DNA from: Alphaproteobacteria bacterium
Lineage (GTDB): Bacteria; Pseudomonadota; Alphaproteobacteria; CACIAM-22H2
Assembly: GCA_016793165.1 (NCBI GenBank)
Contig: JAEULA010000074.1
Span: 50,873-114,872 of the forward strand
Direction of reading: 5' to 3'
Length of the DNA: 64,000 nt
A program made the position numbers and the translations under genes. Each line of letters starts with the position of its first letter. The first letter of the stretch is position 1. The notes below the pieces were generated by a model. It saw only the letters and a program-made list of their open reading frames with translations, did no database searches and was not told where the DNA came from. Shown here piece by piece: positions 17,020 to 26,542 of the stretch.

Positions 17020-17859
17020 ATGACGAGCGCGGGTAACCTCATGGCCGGCAAGCGCGGGCTCATCATGGGTGTCGCGAACGACCGCTCGATCGCCTACGGC
17101 ATCGCCAAGGCGGTGGCCGCGCAGGGCGCCGAGCTGGCCATCACCTACCAGGTCGAGGCGCTGGAGAAGCGCGTGCGCCCGCTGGCCGAGGAGCTCGGCG
17201 CCAAGGTCGTGCTGCAGGCCGACGTCATGGACGAGCCCTCGATGGACGCGCTCTTCGCGACGCTGGAGCGCCAGTGGGGCCGCCTCGACTTCGTCGTGCA
17301 TGCCATCGCCTTCTCCGACCGCGAGGAGCTCAAGGGCCTGTACGTCAACTCCACGCGCGCCAACTTCCTGCGCACCATGGACATCTCGTGCTTCTCCTTC
17401 ACCGATCTCGCGCGTCGCGCCTCCGCGCTGATGAACGAGGGCGGCAGCCTGCTGACGCTCAGCTATTACGGAGCCGAGCGCGTGATGCCGCATTACAACG
17501 TCATGGGCGTCGCCAAGGCAGCGCTCGAGGCGTCCGTGCGCTACCTCGCCGCCGACCTCGGCAGCCGCAACATCCGCGTCAACGCGATCTCCGCCGGCCC
17601 GATCAAGACGCTCGCCGCCTCGGGCATCGGCGACTTCCGCTATATCCTGAAGTGGAACGAGCTGAACGCGCCGCTGCGCCGCAACGTGTCGATCGACGAG
17701 GTCGGCAATGCCGGACTCTATCTGCTCTCGGATCTCGGCCGCGGCGTGACCGGCGAGGTGCATCACGTCGACTGCGGATACAACGTCGTCGGCATGATGG
17801 CGGTCGACGCCGCCCCGGCGGTCGCCGAGATGCTCGCCGGATTCAAGCCGCAGAAGTGA
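17020..17859 (+). CDS. fabI: enoyl-[acyl-carrier-protein] reductase (NADH)
   Basis: Reduces trans-2-enoyl-ACP in the last step of each fatty-acid elongation cycle. 279 residues with the FabI cofactor segment GVANDRSIAYGIAKA (about 17-31), the HAIAFSDREELKG segment, and the FabI-type catalytic pair Tyr159-X6-Lys166 (YNVMGVAK). PIKTLAASGI follows, the substrate-binding loop region that triclosan-type inhibitors contact in other FabIs. The C-terminus has EVHHVDCGYNVVGM. AGGAG lies upstream of the ATG at 17020. The fabI-aroC neighbourhood is common in alphaproteobacteria. Confidence 0.95.
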   Translation: MTSAGNLMAGKRGLIMGVANDRSIAYGIAKAVAAQGAELAITYQVEALEKRVRPLAEELGAKVVLQADVMDEPSMDALFATLERQWGRLDFVVHAIAFSDREELKGLYVNSTRANFLRTMDISCFSFTDLARRASALMNEGGSLLTLSYYGAERVMPHYNVMGVAKAALEASVRYLAADLGSRNIRVNAISAGPIKTLAASGIGDFRYILKWNELNAPLRRNVSIDEVGNAGLYLLSDLGRGVTGEVHHVDCGYNVVGMMAVDAAPAVAEMLAGFKPQK

Positions 17860-17890
17860 ACGGCGCGCCGAGCGCCCGCGCAGCCGCCCG

Positions 17891-18952
17891 ATGTCGCACA
17901 ACAGCTTCGGCCACCTCTTCCGCGTGACGACCTGGGGCGAGAGCCACGGGCCGGCGATCGGCTGCGTCGTCGACGGCACGCCGCCGCGGCTGCCGCTCAG
18001 CGAGGCCGACATCCAGGTCTTCCTCGACAAGCGCAAGCCCGGGCAGTCGCGCTTCACCACGCAGCGCCGCGAGCCCGACCAGGTGAAGATCCTCTCGGGC
18101 GTGTTCGAGGGCGTGACGACGGGCACGCCGATCTCGCTGGTGATCGAGAACCAGGACGCGCGCTCGAAGGACTACGGCGACATCGCCACGCGATTCCGCC
18201 CCGGCCACGCCGACTACACCTACTGGACCAAATACGGCGTGCGCGACTATCGCGGCGGCGGCCGGTCCTCGGCGCGCGAGACCGCGATGCGCGTCGCCGC
18301 CGGCGCGGTCGCGCGCCGCATCCTCGGCGACGGCGTCGTCATCCGCGGCGCGCTCGTCCAGCTCGGCCGCCATCGCGTCGACCGCGCCCGGTGGGACTGG
18401 GACGCGGTCGACGAGAATCCGTTCTTCTGCCCCGACCGCCAGGCCGCGCAGGCCTGGGAAGGCGAGCTGGATGCGGTGCGCAAGGCCGGCTCGTCCGTCG
18501 GCGCGGTGATCGAGGTGGTCGCGAGCGGCGTGCCCGCCGGCCTCGGCGCGCCGATCTATGGCAAGCTCGATGCCGACCTCGCCGCGGCGATGATGAGCAT
18601 CAACGCGGTCAAGGGCGTCGAGATCGGCGCCGGGTTCGCGGCGGCGGAGCTCAGCGGCGAGGAGAACGCCGACGAGATGCGGGAGGGTCCGACCTTCCTG
18701 TCGAACAACGCCGGCGGCATCCTCGGCGGCATCTCGACCGGCCAGGACGTCGTCGTGCGCTTCGCGGTCAAGCCGACCTCGTCGATCCTCGCGCCGCGGC
18801 GCACGATCGACGTGCAGGGCGTCGAGAGCGACATCCGCACCGTGGGACGCCACGACCCCTGCGTCGGGATCCGCGCGGTGCCGGTCGGCGAGGCGATGCT
18901 CGCCTGCGTGCTGGCGGACCATCTGCTGCGCCACCGCGCGCAGTGCGGGTGA
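17891..18952 (+). CDS. aroC: chorismate synthase
   Basis: Last enzyme of the shikimate pathway: converts EPSP to chorismate using reduced FMN. 353 residues starting MSHNSFGHLFRVTTWGESHG, which includes signature 1 (GESHG, 16-20). Other family marks are RRxPGQS-like KRKPGQSRFTTQRREPD, the YRGGGRSSARET signature 2, and the NNAGGILGGISTGQ segment. Length and motifs are normal. It begins 31 bases after fabI and is followed four bases later by a membrane-protein gene. Confidence 0.96.
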   Translation: MSHNSFGHLFRVTTWGESHGPAIGCVVDGTPPRLPLSEADIQVFLDKRKPGQSRFTTQRREPDQVKILSGVFEGVTTGTPISLVIENQDARSKDYGDIATRFRPGHADYTYWTKYGVRDYRGGGRSSARETAMRVAAGAVARRILGDGVVIRGALVQLGRHRVDRARWDWDAVDENPFFCPDRQAAQAWEGELDAVRKAGSSVGAVIEVVASGVPAGLGAPIYGKLDADLAAAMMSINAVKGVEIGAGFAAAELSGEENADEMREGPTFLSNNAGGILGGISTGQDVVVRFAVKPTSSILAPRRTIDVQGVESDIRTVGRHDPCVGIRAVPVGEAMLACVLADHLLRHRAQCG

Positions 18953-18956
18953 CGCC

Positions 18957-19508
18957 GTGAAGCCGCCCGAGCTCGTCGTGCGGCGCTCGCGGCTCATCGC
19001 CGGCCTCACCTTCGCGATGGCGGCGATCCTCGCGGTCGCCGCGATCTGGTACGCGATCTCGGTCGTCCGCGCCGGCGAGGTCTCTTGGCTCGGCGCCGGA
19101 CTCGTCGTGACGCTGCTCGTCTTCTACGCGATCCAGACCGGCGCGCAGCTGCGCGACGACACCCCGCTCGCGGCGATCGGACCGGAGGGGCTGCGCGTGC
19201 CGCGCGCCTCGGCCGCGCCGATCGCGTGGAGCGAGATCCGCCGCGTCGGCGCCTCGCGCAGCTTCTCGCTCAACGGCGGCGGCCGGCTCGACGTCGAGGT
19301 CGTGCCCGAGGCCTTTGCCCGCCTCAAGCTGGGGAACCGGCTGTTCGGCGACGCCGTCGTGAAGATGGTCGGCGCCCCGTTCGGCTTCTCGCTGCTCGCG
19401 CAGGGTTTCGACCACCGCGCGAGCGACATGCTCGCCGCGATCGGTCGCCACTGGCCGCCGCCGGCGCCCGACGACGACGCGGATCCCGGCGCCGCCGGGG
19501 CGGATTGA
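18957..19508 (+). CDS. two-helix membrane protein of unknown function
   Basis: 183 residues from a GTG at 18957, four bases after the aroC stop. Two predicted membrane helices lie at about 12-36 and 43-62. A cytoplasmic beta-rich domain follows with PLAAIGPEGLRVPRASAAPI and IAWSEIRRVG, a pattern like bacterial PH-type/STM3941-like membrane proteins. The tail is acidic and Pro/Ala-rich (PPPAPDDDADPGAAGAD). It is probably in the fabI-aroC transcript and is five bases from the nucleoside transporter gene. No function can be assigned. Confidence 0.75.
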   Translation: MKPPELVVRRSRLIAGLTFAMAAILAVAAIWYAISVVRAGEVSWLGAGLVVTLLVFYAIQTGAQLRDDTPLAAIGPEGLRVPRASAAPIAWSEIRRVGASRSFSLNGGGRLDVEVVPEAFARLKLGNRLFGDAVVKMVGAPFGFSLLAQGFDHRASDMLAAIGRHWPPPAPDDDADPGAAGAD

Positions 19509-19513
19509 CGCCG

Positions 19514-20764
19514 ATGGAGCGCCTGCAGGCCGCCGCCGGCGTGATCGCGTTCGTCGCCGTCGCGGCCGCGCTCAGCGAGGACCGTCGCGCGATCGACTGG
19601 CGACGCGCCGGCATCGCGCTCGCCGTCACCGCCGCGCTGCTCGCCCTGCTGCTGACGCTGCCCGGCACGCAGGCGGTGCTCGCCATGCTGAACCGCGCGG
19701 CCAGCGCCGTCGACGCAGCAACCCGTGCCGGGACGTCCTTCGTCTTCGGCTATCTCGGCGGCGGCCCCCTGCCCTTCGAGCCGAGCTATCCCGGCGGCGG
19801 GTTCATCCTGGCCTTCCAGGCCCTGCCGCTGATCATCGTCGTCAGCGTGCTCTCCTCGCTGCTGTTCCACTGGCGGATCCTGCCCGCGATCGTGCGCGGC
19901 TTCGGCTGGCTGTTCGCGCGCACGCTCGGGGTCGGCGGTGCGGTCGGCGTGTCGACCGCCGCGAACATTTTCGTGGGCATGGTCGAGGCGCCCCTGTTCA
20001 TTCGTCCCTACCTGCTGCGCCTCAGCCGCAGCGAGCTCTTCGTCGTCATGACCGGCGGCATGGCCGGCATTGCCGGTACGGTGATGGTGCTCTACGCGAC
20101 CATCATCGGCCCTTCGATCCCCGGCGCCTTCGGCCACATCCTGATCGCCTCGGTGGCGGGCGCGCCGGCCGCGATCCTGATCGGCCGCCTGCTCGTGCCC
20201 GATCCCCGCGGCCTCGCGACCGCCGGCGGCCTCGATATCGAGGGGGTGAGGGCCGGTTCGTCGATGGACGCGGTCGCGCAGGGCGCGATGGCGGGCGTCG
20301 CCCTTGTCATCAACGTCGTGGCGATGCTGATCGCGCTGATCGCGCTCGTCCACCTGGCCAACCTGATCCTCGGCCTGCTGCCCGAGCTCGGCGGCGCACC
20401 GGTGTCGCTGGAGCGCCTGCTCGGCCTCGCGATGGCGCCGGTGTGCTGGCTGATGGGGATCCCCTGGGGCGAGGCGGTCGCGGCCGGCCGGCTCATGGGG
20501 CTCAAGACCGTCCTCAACGAATTCATCGCCTATCTCGAGATGGCGAAGCTCCCGCCCGAGGCGCTGTCCGCACGCTCGCGGCTGATCATGCTCTATGCGC
20601 TGTGCGGCTTCGCCAATCTCGGCAGCGTCGGCATCATGATCGGCGGCATGGCGGCGATGTGCGCGGAGCGCCGGGTCGAGATCGCCGGCCTCGGCCTCAA
20701 GTCGCTCGTCGCGGGAACGCTCTGCACCTGCCTGCTCGGCGCGCTGGTCGCGATCGTCGCCTGA
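19514..20764 (+). CDS. concentrative nucleoside transporter (NupC/CNT family)
   Basis: Inner-membrane symporter, 416 residues, for nucleoside uptake driven by H+ or Na+. Family marks are the GTSFVFGYLGGG segment, FQALPLIIVVSVLSSLLF, the STAANIFVGMVEAPLFIRPY core with the conserved Glu, MTGGMAGIAGTVMVLY, and NEFIAY later in the sequence. About ten membrane helices are visible. The start is the ATG at 19514. The neighbouring genes are not nucleoside-related, so the gene is probably just linked by position. Confidence 0.9.
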   Translation: MERLQAAAGVIAFVAVAAALSEDRRAIDWRRAGIALAVTAALLALLLTLPGTQAVLAMLNRAASAVDAATRAGTSFVFGYLGGGPLPFEPSYPGGGFILAFQALPLIIVVSVLSSLLFHWRILPAIVRGFGWLFARTLGVGGAVGVSTAANIFVGMVEAPLFIRPYLLRLSRSELFVVMTGGMAGIAGTVMVLYATIIGPSIPGAFGHILIASVAGAPAAILIGRLLVPDPRGLATAGGLDIEGVRAGSSMDAVAQGAMAGVALVINVVAMLIALIALVHLANLILGLLPELGGAPVSLERLLGLAMAPVCWLMGIPWGEAVAAGRLMGLKTVLNEFIAYLEMAKLPPEALSARSRLIMLYALCGFANLGSVGIMIGGMAAMCAERRVEIAGLGLKSLVAGTLCTCLLGALVAIVA

Positions 20765-20782
20765 CCGCGCGGATGCGGCGCG

Positions 20783-22264
20783 TCAGCCGCGCGCCGGGTC
20801 GGCCGGCGCGGCGCGGCCCGCGGTCGTGCGCAGAGGCCGGAACTCGACGCGGCTGCACAGCACCAGGCCGCAGGCCATCAGCGCGGCCGAGCCGACGAAG
20901 AGCCAGCGGAAGGCGAGCCCGGCGGCGTGGCGCTCGGTCGGCCCCAGCGGCTGGCGCACCAGGTCGTCGAGGCTGGCCAGCGCGCCACCGACGACGCCGA
21001 ACTTCTGCACGAGCGCCAGCAGGAGCGCGCTGCCCGCGGCGGCGAACACGGCGCCGCCGAGCGAGCGCACGTAGCCCAGCGCGCCCGTCACGGTGCCGAT
21101 CTCGCGCGGGCTGACCGCGTTCTGCACCGCCACGATGCTGACCGGAAAGATGGCGCCGACACCGACACCCACGACCATCAGCACCGCGGCCGCGCCGATC
21201 GGCGAGAGGTCGTTGACGAGCGTGGCCATCGCGAGCGACCCGGCCAGCCCGATCGGCAGGCTCAGCAGCGGCGGCAGGCGATAGTCGCCGACGCGCTTGA
21301 CGTAGCGGCCCGCGAGGAACGCCGAGAAGGTCGTCGACAGCGTCAGCGGGATCATCATCACGCCGATGCGCGCAGGGGACAGCTCGAGCACGACCTTGAA
21401 GAAGACGGGCATGGTTACGACGAGCGCGAGATAGCCGCCGAAAATGAAGAAGATCGCCGGCAGGAAGCGGCCGACGACGCGGTCGCGCCAGAACCACGGC
21501 GGGAACAGCGGATCGTCGACGCGGGTCTGCCACCACAGGAAGCCGGCCGCGCAGCCGAGCGCGAGGGCGAAGGCGAGGATCACGCGCGGCGCGGCCCAGC
21601 CGAAGCCGACCGCGCCCCAGGACAGGCCCAGCAGCAGCGTCATGCTGGCCCCGGTCAGCATCAGGATGCCGGCATAGTCGATGCGTGCCGGCGCCGTGTG
21701 ACGCGGCAGGCGGCGCAGCGCCTGGTCGCACACCGCCAGGGCGACGAGGCCGGCGGGAAGGTTGAACCAGAACACGAAGCGCCAGCCCACGAGCTCGGTG
21801 AGGACGCCGCCGAGGATCGGCCCGGCGACCGACGCGACCGCCCAGGTCAGCGAGAAATAGGCCGAGTAGGTCGCGCGCTCGCGCGGGCTGACGACGTCGG
21901 CGACGACGGTCTGCGCCAGCGTGATCAGCGCGCCGCCGCCCAGGCCCTGCAGCGCGCGCGCCGCGATCAGCATCTCCATGCCCGGGGCCAGCGCGCAGAG
22001 GCACGAGGCCGAGATGAAGATCGCCAGTGCCACCAGCACCAGCGGCCGCCGGCCGTAGACGTCGCTGAGCTTGCCGGCCAGCGCGGTCGCGGAGATGCCG
22101 GTGATGAGATTCGCGGTCACGACCCAGGACAGGATCGCCACGTCGCCGAGATCGCGCGCGATCGACGGCAGCGCGGTCGTGACGACGGTCTGGTCGAGCG
22201 CACCCAGCAGGATGATGAGCAGGGCGCCGGCGATGACCCTGCGGATGTCGGACGGTGTCGTCAT
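20783..22264 (-). CDS. MFS multidrug exporter, 14-helix DHA2 (EmrB-like) type
   Basis: 493 residues with about 14 predicted membrane helices. DHA2 motifs are visible: LDQTVVTTALPSIARDL in helix 1, the loop GKLSDVYGRRP, RALQGLGGGA, and motif C-like VAGPILGGVL. The ATG at 22264 is preferred to a TTG further upstream. Members export drugs, bile salts or dyes by proton antiport, and the substrate cannot be read here. It converges with the nucleoside transporter gene, 18 bases apart. Confidence 0.9.
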   Translation of the reverse strand: MTTPSDIRRVIAGALLIILLGALDQTVVTTALPSIARDLGDVAILSWVVTANLITGISATALAGKLSDVYGRRPLVLVALAIFISASCLCALAPGMEMLIAARALQGLGGGALITLAQTVVADVVSPRERATYSAYFSLTWAVASVAGPILGGVLTELVGWRFVFWFNLPAGLVALAVCDQALRRLPRHTAPARIDYAGILMLTGASMTLLLGLSWGAVGFGWAAPRVILAFALALGCAAGFLWWQTRVDDPLFPPWFWRDRVVGRFLPAIFFIFGGYLALVVTMPVFFKVVLELSPARIGVMMIPLTLSTTFSAFLAGRYVKRVGDYRLPPLLSLPIGLAGSLAMATLVNDLSPIGAAAVLMVVGVGVGAIFPVSIVAVQNAVSPREIGTVTGALGYVRSLGGAVFAAAGSALLLALVQKFGVVGGALASLDDLVRQPLGPTERHAAGLAFRWLFVGSAALMACGLVLCSRVEFRPLRTTAGRAAPADPARG

Positions 22265-22315
22265 GACGAGCCGCGGCAATCTAGCGCGCGGGCGGCCCGG
22301 AGCGAGGCCGTCAGT

Positions 22316-23059
22316 TCAGCCATGCGCCCGTTGCGCGACGATCAGGAACTCCCGGTTGCCCTCGGGCCCGAGGATCGGGCTGGGCGTCACGCCCAGCACC
22401 GTCCAGCCCAGGGTCGGCAGCCAGGCCGCGATGCGGTCGCAGACCTCCCGGTGCAACTCGGGATCGCGGACGACTCCGCCCTTGCCGACGCGCGCCGGGC
22501 CGACCTCGAACTGCGGCTTGATCAGCGCGACGAGACGCGCGCCCGGCTTCGCCAGCGCCAGCGCGGCCGGCAGCACGACCTCCAGTCCGATGAAGCTCGC
22601 GTCGCAGACGACGAGGTCCGGCGCCTCGGGGACCGACCGCGACGTGAGGTGTCGGGCGTTCGTCTTCTCCAGCACGACGACGCGCGGATCGTTGCGCAGC
22701 TTCCAGGCGAGTTGGCCCTGGCCGACATCGACGGCGTAGACGCGCGCCGCGCCGCGCGCGAGCAGGACGTCGGTGAAGCCGCCCGTCGATGCGCCGACAT
22801 CGATGGCGACCGCGCCCGTCGCGTCGAGCGCGAACGCGTCGAGCGCGTGCACGAGCTTGAGGCCGCCGCGGCTGACCCAGGGATGATCGCGGCCGCGCAG
22901 CTCCAGCGGCATGTCCGCAGGGATCGGCGTCCCGGGCTTGTCCAGGCGGCGCTCGCCCGAGAAGACGAGGCCGGCGAGGATCACGGCCTGGGCGCGCGCG
23001 CGACTTTCGACGAGGCCGCGCTCGACGAGGGCGACGTCGAGGCGCTGCTTGGCGCTCAT
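22316..23059 (-). CDS. tlyA: TlyA-family rRNA 2'-O-methyltransferase (hemolysin A homologue)
   Basis: 247 residues. An N-terminal S4 RNA-binding domain (about 4-65) precedes a Rossmann methyltransferase domain with the SAM motif DVGASTGGF (87-95). The catalytic tetrad pattern is Lys68 (SRGGLKL), the Asp of CDASF and the Lys of LIKPQFE. TlyA proteins methylate ribose in 16S/23S rRNA. Its ATG at 23059 overlaps the MATE stop by four bases. In many alphaproteobacteria this gene directly follows dxs; here a MATE gene separates them. Confidence 0.9.
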   Translation of the reverse strand: MSAKQRLDVALVERGLVESRARAQAVILAGLVFSGERRLDKPGTPIPADMPLELRGRDHPWVSRGGLKLVHALDAFALDATGAVAIDVGASTGGFTDVLLARGAARVYAVDVGQGQLAWKLRNDPRVVVLEKTNARHLTSRSVPEAPDLVVCDASFIGLEVVLPAALALAKPGARLVALIKPQFEVGPARVGKGGVVRDPELHREVCDRIAAWLPTLGWTVLGVTPSPILGPEGNREFLIVAQRAHG

Positions 23060-24447
23060 CGCAGCAGGCCCAGCCGCTCGCGCGCCGCGAAGCGCAGCGT
23101 GGCGAGGCAGGCGACCAACGCGAGCCCGAGCGCGAGCCCGATCCACACGCCGAGGCCGCCGAGGCCGAACCAGAAGGCGGCGATGCAGCCGACGACGAAG
23201 CCGATGCCCCAGTAGCCGAACGCGGCGATCATCATCGGGATGCGCGTGTCCTTGAGCCCGCGCAGCGCGCCCATCGCGATGGTCTGCGAGCCGTCGAAGA
23301 CCTGGAACAGCGCGGCGATGAGCAGGAACTGCGCGGCGTAGCCGGCCACCAGCAGGTTCGTCGCCTGCCCGAGATCCAGGAACAGCCCCACGATCGGCCA
23401 ACGCAGCAGCGCCATCAGCACGGCGGTCGCCGACATGAAGGCGAAGCCCAGGCCGAAAGCGGCCCAGCCTGCGCGCGCGACGCCGGCGCGGTCGCCGGCA
23501 CCGGCAGCCAGGCCGACGCGCACCGTCGCGGCCTGCGCCAGGCCGAACGGCACCATGAAGGTCAGCGCCGCGCATTGGATCGCGATCTGGTGCGCCGCGA
23601 GCTGCGCGGTCTCGATCGCGCCGAGCACGTACACGGCGGCGGAGAAGACCGAGACCTCGAGCAGCAGCGTGCCGGCGATCGGCAGGCCGATGCGGAAGAT
23701 CTCGGCGAGGCGCGCGCCGTCGGCGACCCAGAACCGTCCGAGGACATGGAAGCGACGCAGGCGCCGGTCGACCAGGACGAAGCCGAGCAGCGCGGCGAAG
23801 CTGAACCAGTTGGCGATCGCGCTGGCGAGGCCGGAGCCGACGACGCCGAGCGCCGGCGCGCCCCAGTGCCCGAAGATCAGCATGTAGTTGCCGATCGCGT
23901 TGACCAGGAAGGTCAGGACCTGCACGACGAGCGCCGGTCGCGGCCGCTCCAGCGCGGCGGTGAACTGGCGCAGCACCATGAAGCCCAGGGCCGGCAGCAG
24001 GCCGATCATGATCATGTCGACGAAGCGCGCGGCGTCGGCGGCGATCGCGGGCTCCTGGCGCAAGCCGGCGAAGATCGCCGGCGCATGCCACATCACCATG
24101 GTGCCGGGCAGCGACACGATCGCGGCGGCCCACAGCCCCTGCCGCACGCTGCGGCGCGCGTCGCGCACCGCGTGGCGCCGCCGCCCCATCGCCTGGGCGA
24201 CCAGCGGCGCGGTCGCCATGCAGATGCCGAAGCCCGAGACGACGACCATGAAGAACAGGTTCGCGCCGACCGCACCCGCGGCCAGCGCCGCCGGGCCGAG
24301 CCAGCCCAGCATCAGCACGTCGACGGTCATGATCGAGACCTGAGCGATCTGCGTCGCGACGATGGGCAGCGCCAATCGCGCCGTGGCGCGCAGCTCGTCG
24401 CGCCATGCGGCGTTGGAGTGGACGGGCGGATTGACGGCGGCACGCAT
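23056..24447 (-). CDS. MATE-family efflux transporter (NorM-like)
   Basis: 463 residues with twelve predicted helices in two repeated halves, in the NorM/MATE pattern (VDVLMLGWLGPAALAAGAVG, then MVPFGLAQAATVRVGLAAGAG and GALRGLKDTRIPMMIAAFGYW). It exports cationic compounds by Na+ or H+ antiport. It starts at 24447, 139 bases downstream of dxs, and its stop overlaps tlyA by four bases. It therefore sits inside the usual xseB-ispA-dxs-tlyA block. Its codon use looks the same as its neighbours', so recent acquisition is not obvious. Confidence 0.9.
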   Translation of the reverse strand: MRAAVNPPVHSNAAWRDELRATARLALPIVATQIAQVSIMTVDVLMLGWLGPAALAAGAVGANLFFMVVVSGFGICMATAPLVAQAMGRRRHAVRDARRSVRQGLWAAAIVSLPGTMVMWHAPAIFAGLRQEPAIAADAARFVDMIMIGLLPALGFMVLRQFTAALERPRPALVVQVLTFLVNAIGNYMLIFGHWGAPALGVVGSGLASAIANWFSFAALLGFVLVDRRLRRFHVLGRFWVADGARLAEIFRIGLPIAGTLLLEVSVFSAAVYVLGAIETAQLAAHQIAIQCAALTFMVPFGLAQAATVRVGLAAGAGDRAGVARAGWAAFGLGFAFMSATAVLMALLRWPIVGLFLDLGQATNLLVAGYAAQFLLIAALFQVFDGSQTIAMGALRGLKDTRIPMMIAAFGYWGIGFVVGCIAAFWFGLGGLGVWIGLALGLALVACLATLRFAARERLGLLR

Positions 24448-24586
24448 GGCCGCGCGCTTCTAGCCGAGTTCCGGGACGACCGAAACCTCGTCGCGCCGCG
24501 CCGTTGCCGGGTCCCGGCCGCGATATCGATCGTTCCCGGCGACAGGGCGCATCGCGGGCGCCACGCCGCCGCCGGGCGTGACGCCG

Positions 24587-26521
24587 CTAGGCTCGCGGTG
24601 CGGCGGCCGCGACCGGCCGGCCAAGGGCGGCGCCCACGGTCGCGACGATGCCCGCCGCGTCGAGCCCCGCCTCGGCGTATTGGCGCTCGGGCGTGTCGTG
24701 ATCGATGAAGCGGTCGGGCAGCACCAGCGGGCGGAAGCGCAGGCCGCGATCGAAGGCGCCGGCCGCCGCCAGCACGTGCATCACCTGCGTCGCGAAGCCG
24801 CCGATCGCCCCCTCCTCGACCGTGACCAGGACCTCGTGCTCGCGCGCCAGGCGCAGCACCAGGTCGCGATCGATCGGCTTGGCGAAGCGCGCGTCGGCGA
24901 CGGTCGCCGAAAGCCCCTGGGCGGCGAGGGTCTCGGCCGCGTCGAGGGCCGCGCGCAGCCGCGTGCCGAGCGACAGGATCGCGACCTGCGTCCCCTCCCG
25001 CACGACGCGGCCGCGGCCGAGCGGCACGGTCTCGCCGAAGCCCGGCAGCGCGACCCCGGTCCCCTCGCCGCGCGGGAACCGGAACGCCGACGGCCGGTCG
25101 TCGATCTGCACCGAGGTCGCGACCATGCGCAGCAGCTCCGCCTCGTCCGACGGCGCCATGACGACCATGTCCGGCAGCGCCCCGAGATAGCCGAGATCGA
25201 ACGACCCGGCATGGGTCGCGCCGTCGGCGCCGACGAGCCCCGCGCGGTCGATCGCGAAGCGCACCGGCAGGCGCTGGATCGCGACGTCGTGGACGATCTG
25301 GTCGTAGCCCCGCTGCAGGAAGGTCGAATAGATCGCGCAGAAGGGCCGCATGCCGTCGGCCGCGAGGCCGGCGGCGAAGGTCACGGCGTGCTGCTCGGCG
25401 ATGCCGACGTCGAAGCAGCGCTTCGGGAACCGCCGGGCGAACAGGTCGAGCCCGGTCCCGGACGGCATCGCCGCGGTGATCGCGACGATCCGCGGATCGC
25501 GCTCCGCTGCGGCGATCAGCCCGTCGGCGAAGACGCGGGTGTAGGACGGCGCGGTCGCCTTGGCCTTGGCGTGCTCGCCGGTGACCACGTTGAACCGGCC
25601 GACGGCATGGTAGCGCTCCGCCGACTCGGTCGAGAAGGGATGGCCGTGCCCCTTGCGCGTGATGACGTGCACGAGCACGGGCTTGCTGCCCGGCGCGTCG
25701 CGCAGGTTGCGCAGCACCGGCAGCAGGTGGTCGAGATTGTGGCCGTCGATCGGGCCCACGTAATAGAAACCCAGCTCCTCGAAGAGCGTGCCGCCGCCGA
25801 CGAAGCCGCGGGCCATCTCCTCGGCGCGACGCATCGCCTCCTCGAGCGGTCCGGGGAACTGCGAGGCGACGAGCTTCGCCATGCCGCGCAGCGTCTGGTA
25901 GGGCCGCGACGAGGCGAGGCGCGAGAGATAGGAGCTGACCGCGCCCACCGGCTGCGCGATCGACATCTCGTTGTCGTTGAGCACGACGATGAGCCGGGTG
26001 TTCGCCGTACCCGCGTTGTTCATCGCCTCGTAGGCCATGCCCGCCGACATCGCGCCGTCGCCGATCACGGCGATCACCTGATGGCCACGCCCCTGCATGT
26101 CGCGGGCGACCGCCATGCCCAGCGCCGCCGAGATCGAGGTCGAGGAATGCGCGGCGCCGAACGGATCGTACTCGCTCTCGCTGCGCTTCGTGAATCCCGA
26201 CAGCCCGCCGCCCTGGCGCAGCGTGCGGATGCGGTCGCGGCGGCCGGTAAGGATCTTGTGCGGATAGGCCTGGTGGCCGACATCCCAGATCAGACGGTCG
26301 CGCGGCGTGTCGAACACATGGTGCAGCGCCACGGTCAGCTCGACGACGCCGAGCCCGGCGCCGAGATGGCCGCCGGTCCCGCTGACGGCATTGATCGTCT
26401 CGCGGCGCAGCTCGGCGGCGAGCCGCTTGAGCTCGTCGGTCGACAGCCGCTTCATGTCCGCGGGCGTCCTCACGCGGTCGAGGATCGGCGTGGCGCCGGA
26501 GTTGTGGCCGAGGTCGCTCAT
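24587..26521 (-). CDS. dxs: 1-deoxy-D-xylulose-5-phosphate synthase
   Basis: Thiamine-diphosphate enzyme that condenses pyruvate and glyceraldehyde 3-phosphate, the first step of the MEP isoprenoid pathway. 644 residues (E. coli 620). The N-terminal part has WDVGHQAYPHKILTGR and the TPP-binding GDGAMSAG (154-161) with NDNEMSI. The transketolase central domain has DVGIAEQHAVTFAAGLA and the C-terminal domain follows. It starts 21 bases after ispA, consistent with co-transcription of xseB-ispA-dxs. Confidence 0.96.
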   Translation of the reverse strand: MSDLGHNSGATPILDRVRTPADMKRLSTDELKRLAAELRRETINAVSGTGGHLGAGLGVVELTVALHHVFDTPRDRLIWDVGHQAYPHKILTGRRDRIRTLRQGGGLSGFTKRSESEYDPFGAAHSSTSISAALGMAVARDMQGRGHQVIAVIGDGAMSAGMAYEAMNNAGTANTRLIVVLNDNEMSIAQPVGAVSSYLSRLASSRPYQTLRGMAKLVASQFPGPLEEAMRRAEEMARGFVGGGTLFEELGFYYVGPIDGHNLDHLLPVLRNLRDAPGSKPVLVHVITRKGHGHPFSTESAERYHAVGRFNVVTGEHAKAKATAPSYTRVFADGLIAAAERDPRIVAITAAMPSGTGLDLFARRFPKRCFDVGIAEQHAVTFAAGLAADGMRPFCAIYSTFLQRGYDQIVHDVAIQRLPVRFAIDRAGLVGADGATHAGSFDLGYLGALPDMVVMAPSDEAELLRMVATSVQIDDRPSAFRFPRGEGTGVALPGFGETVPLGRGRVVREGTQVAILSLGTRLRAALDAAETLAAQGLSATVADARFAKPIDRDLVLRLAREHEVLVTVEEGAIGGFATQVMHVLAAAGAFDRGLRFRPLVLPDRFIDHDTPERQYAEAGLDAAGIVATVGAALGRPVAAAAPRA

Positions 26522-26542
26522 GGGTCGAGCCTCCGCGATTGT

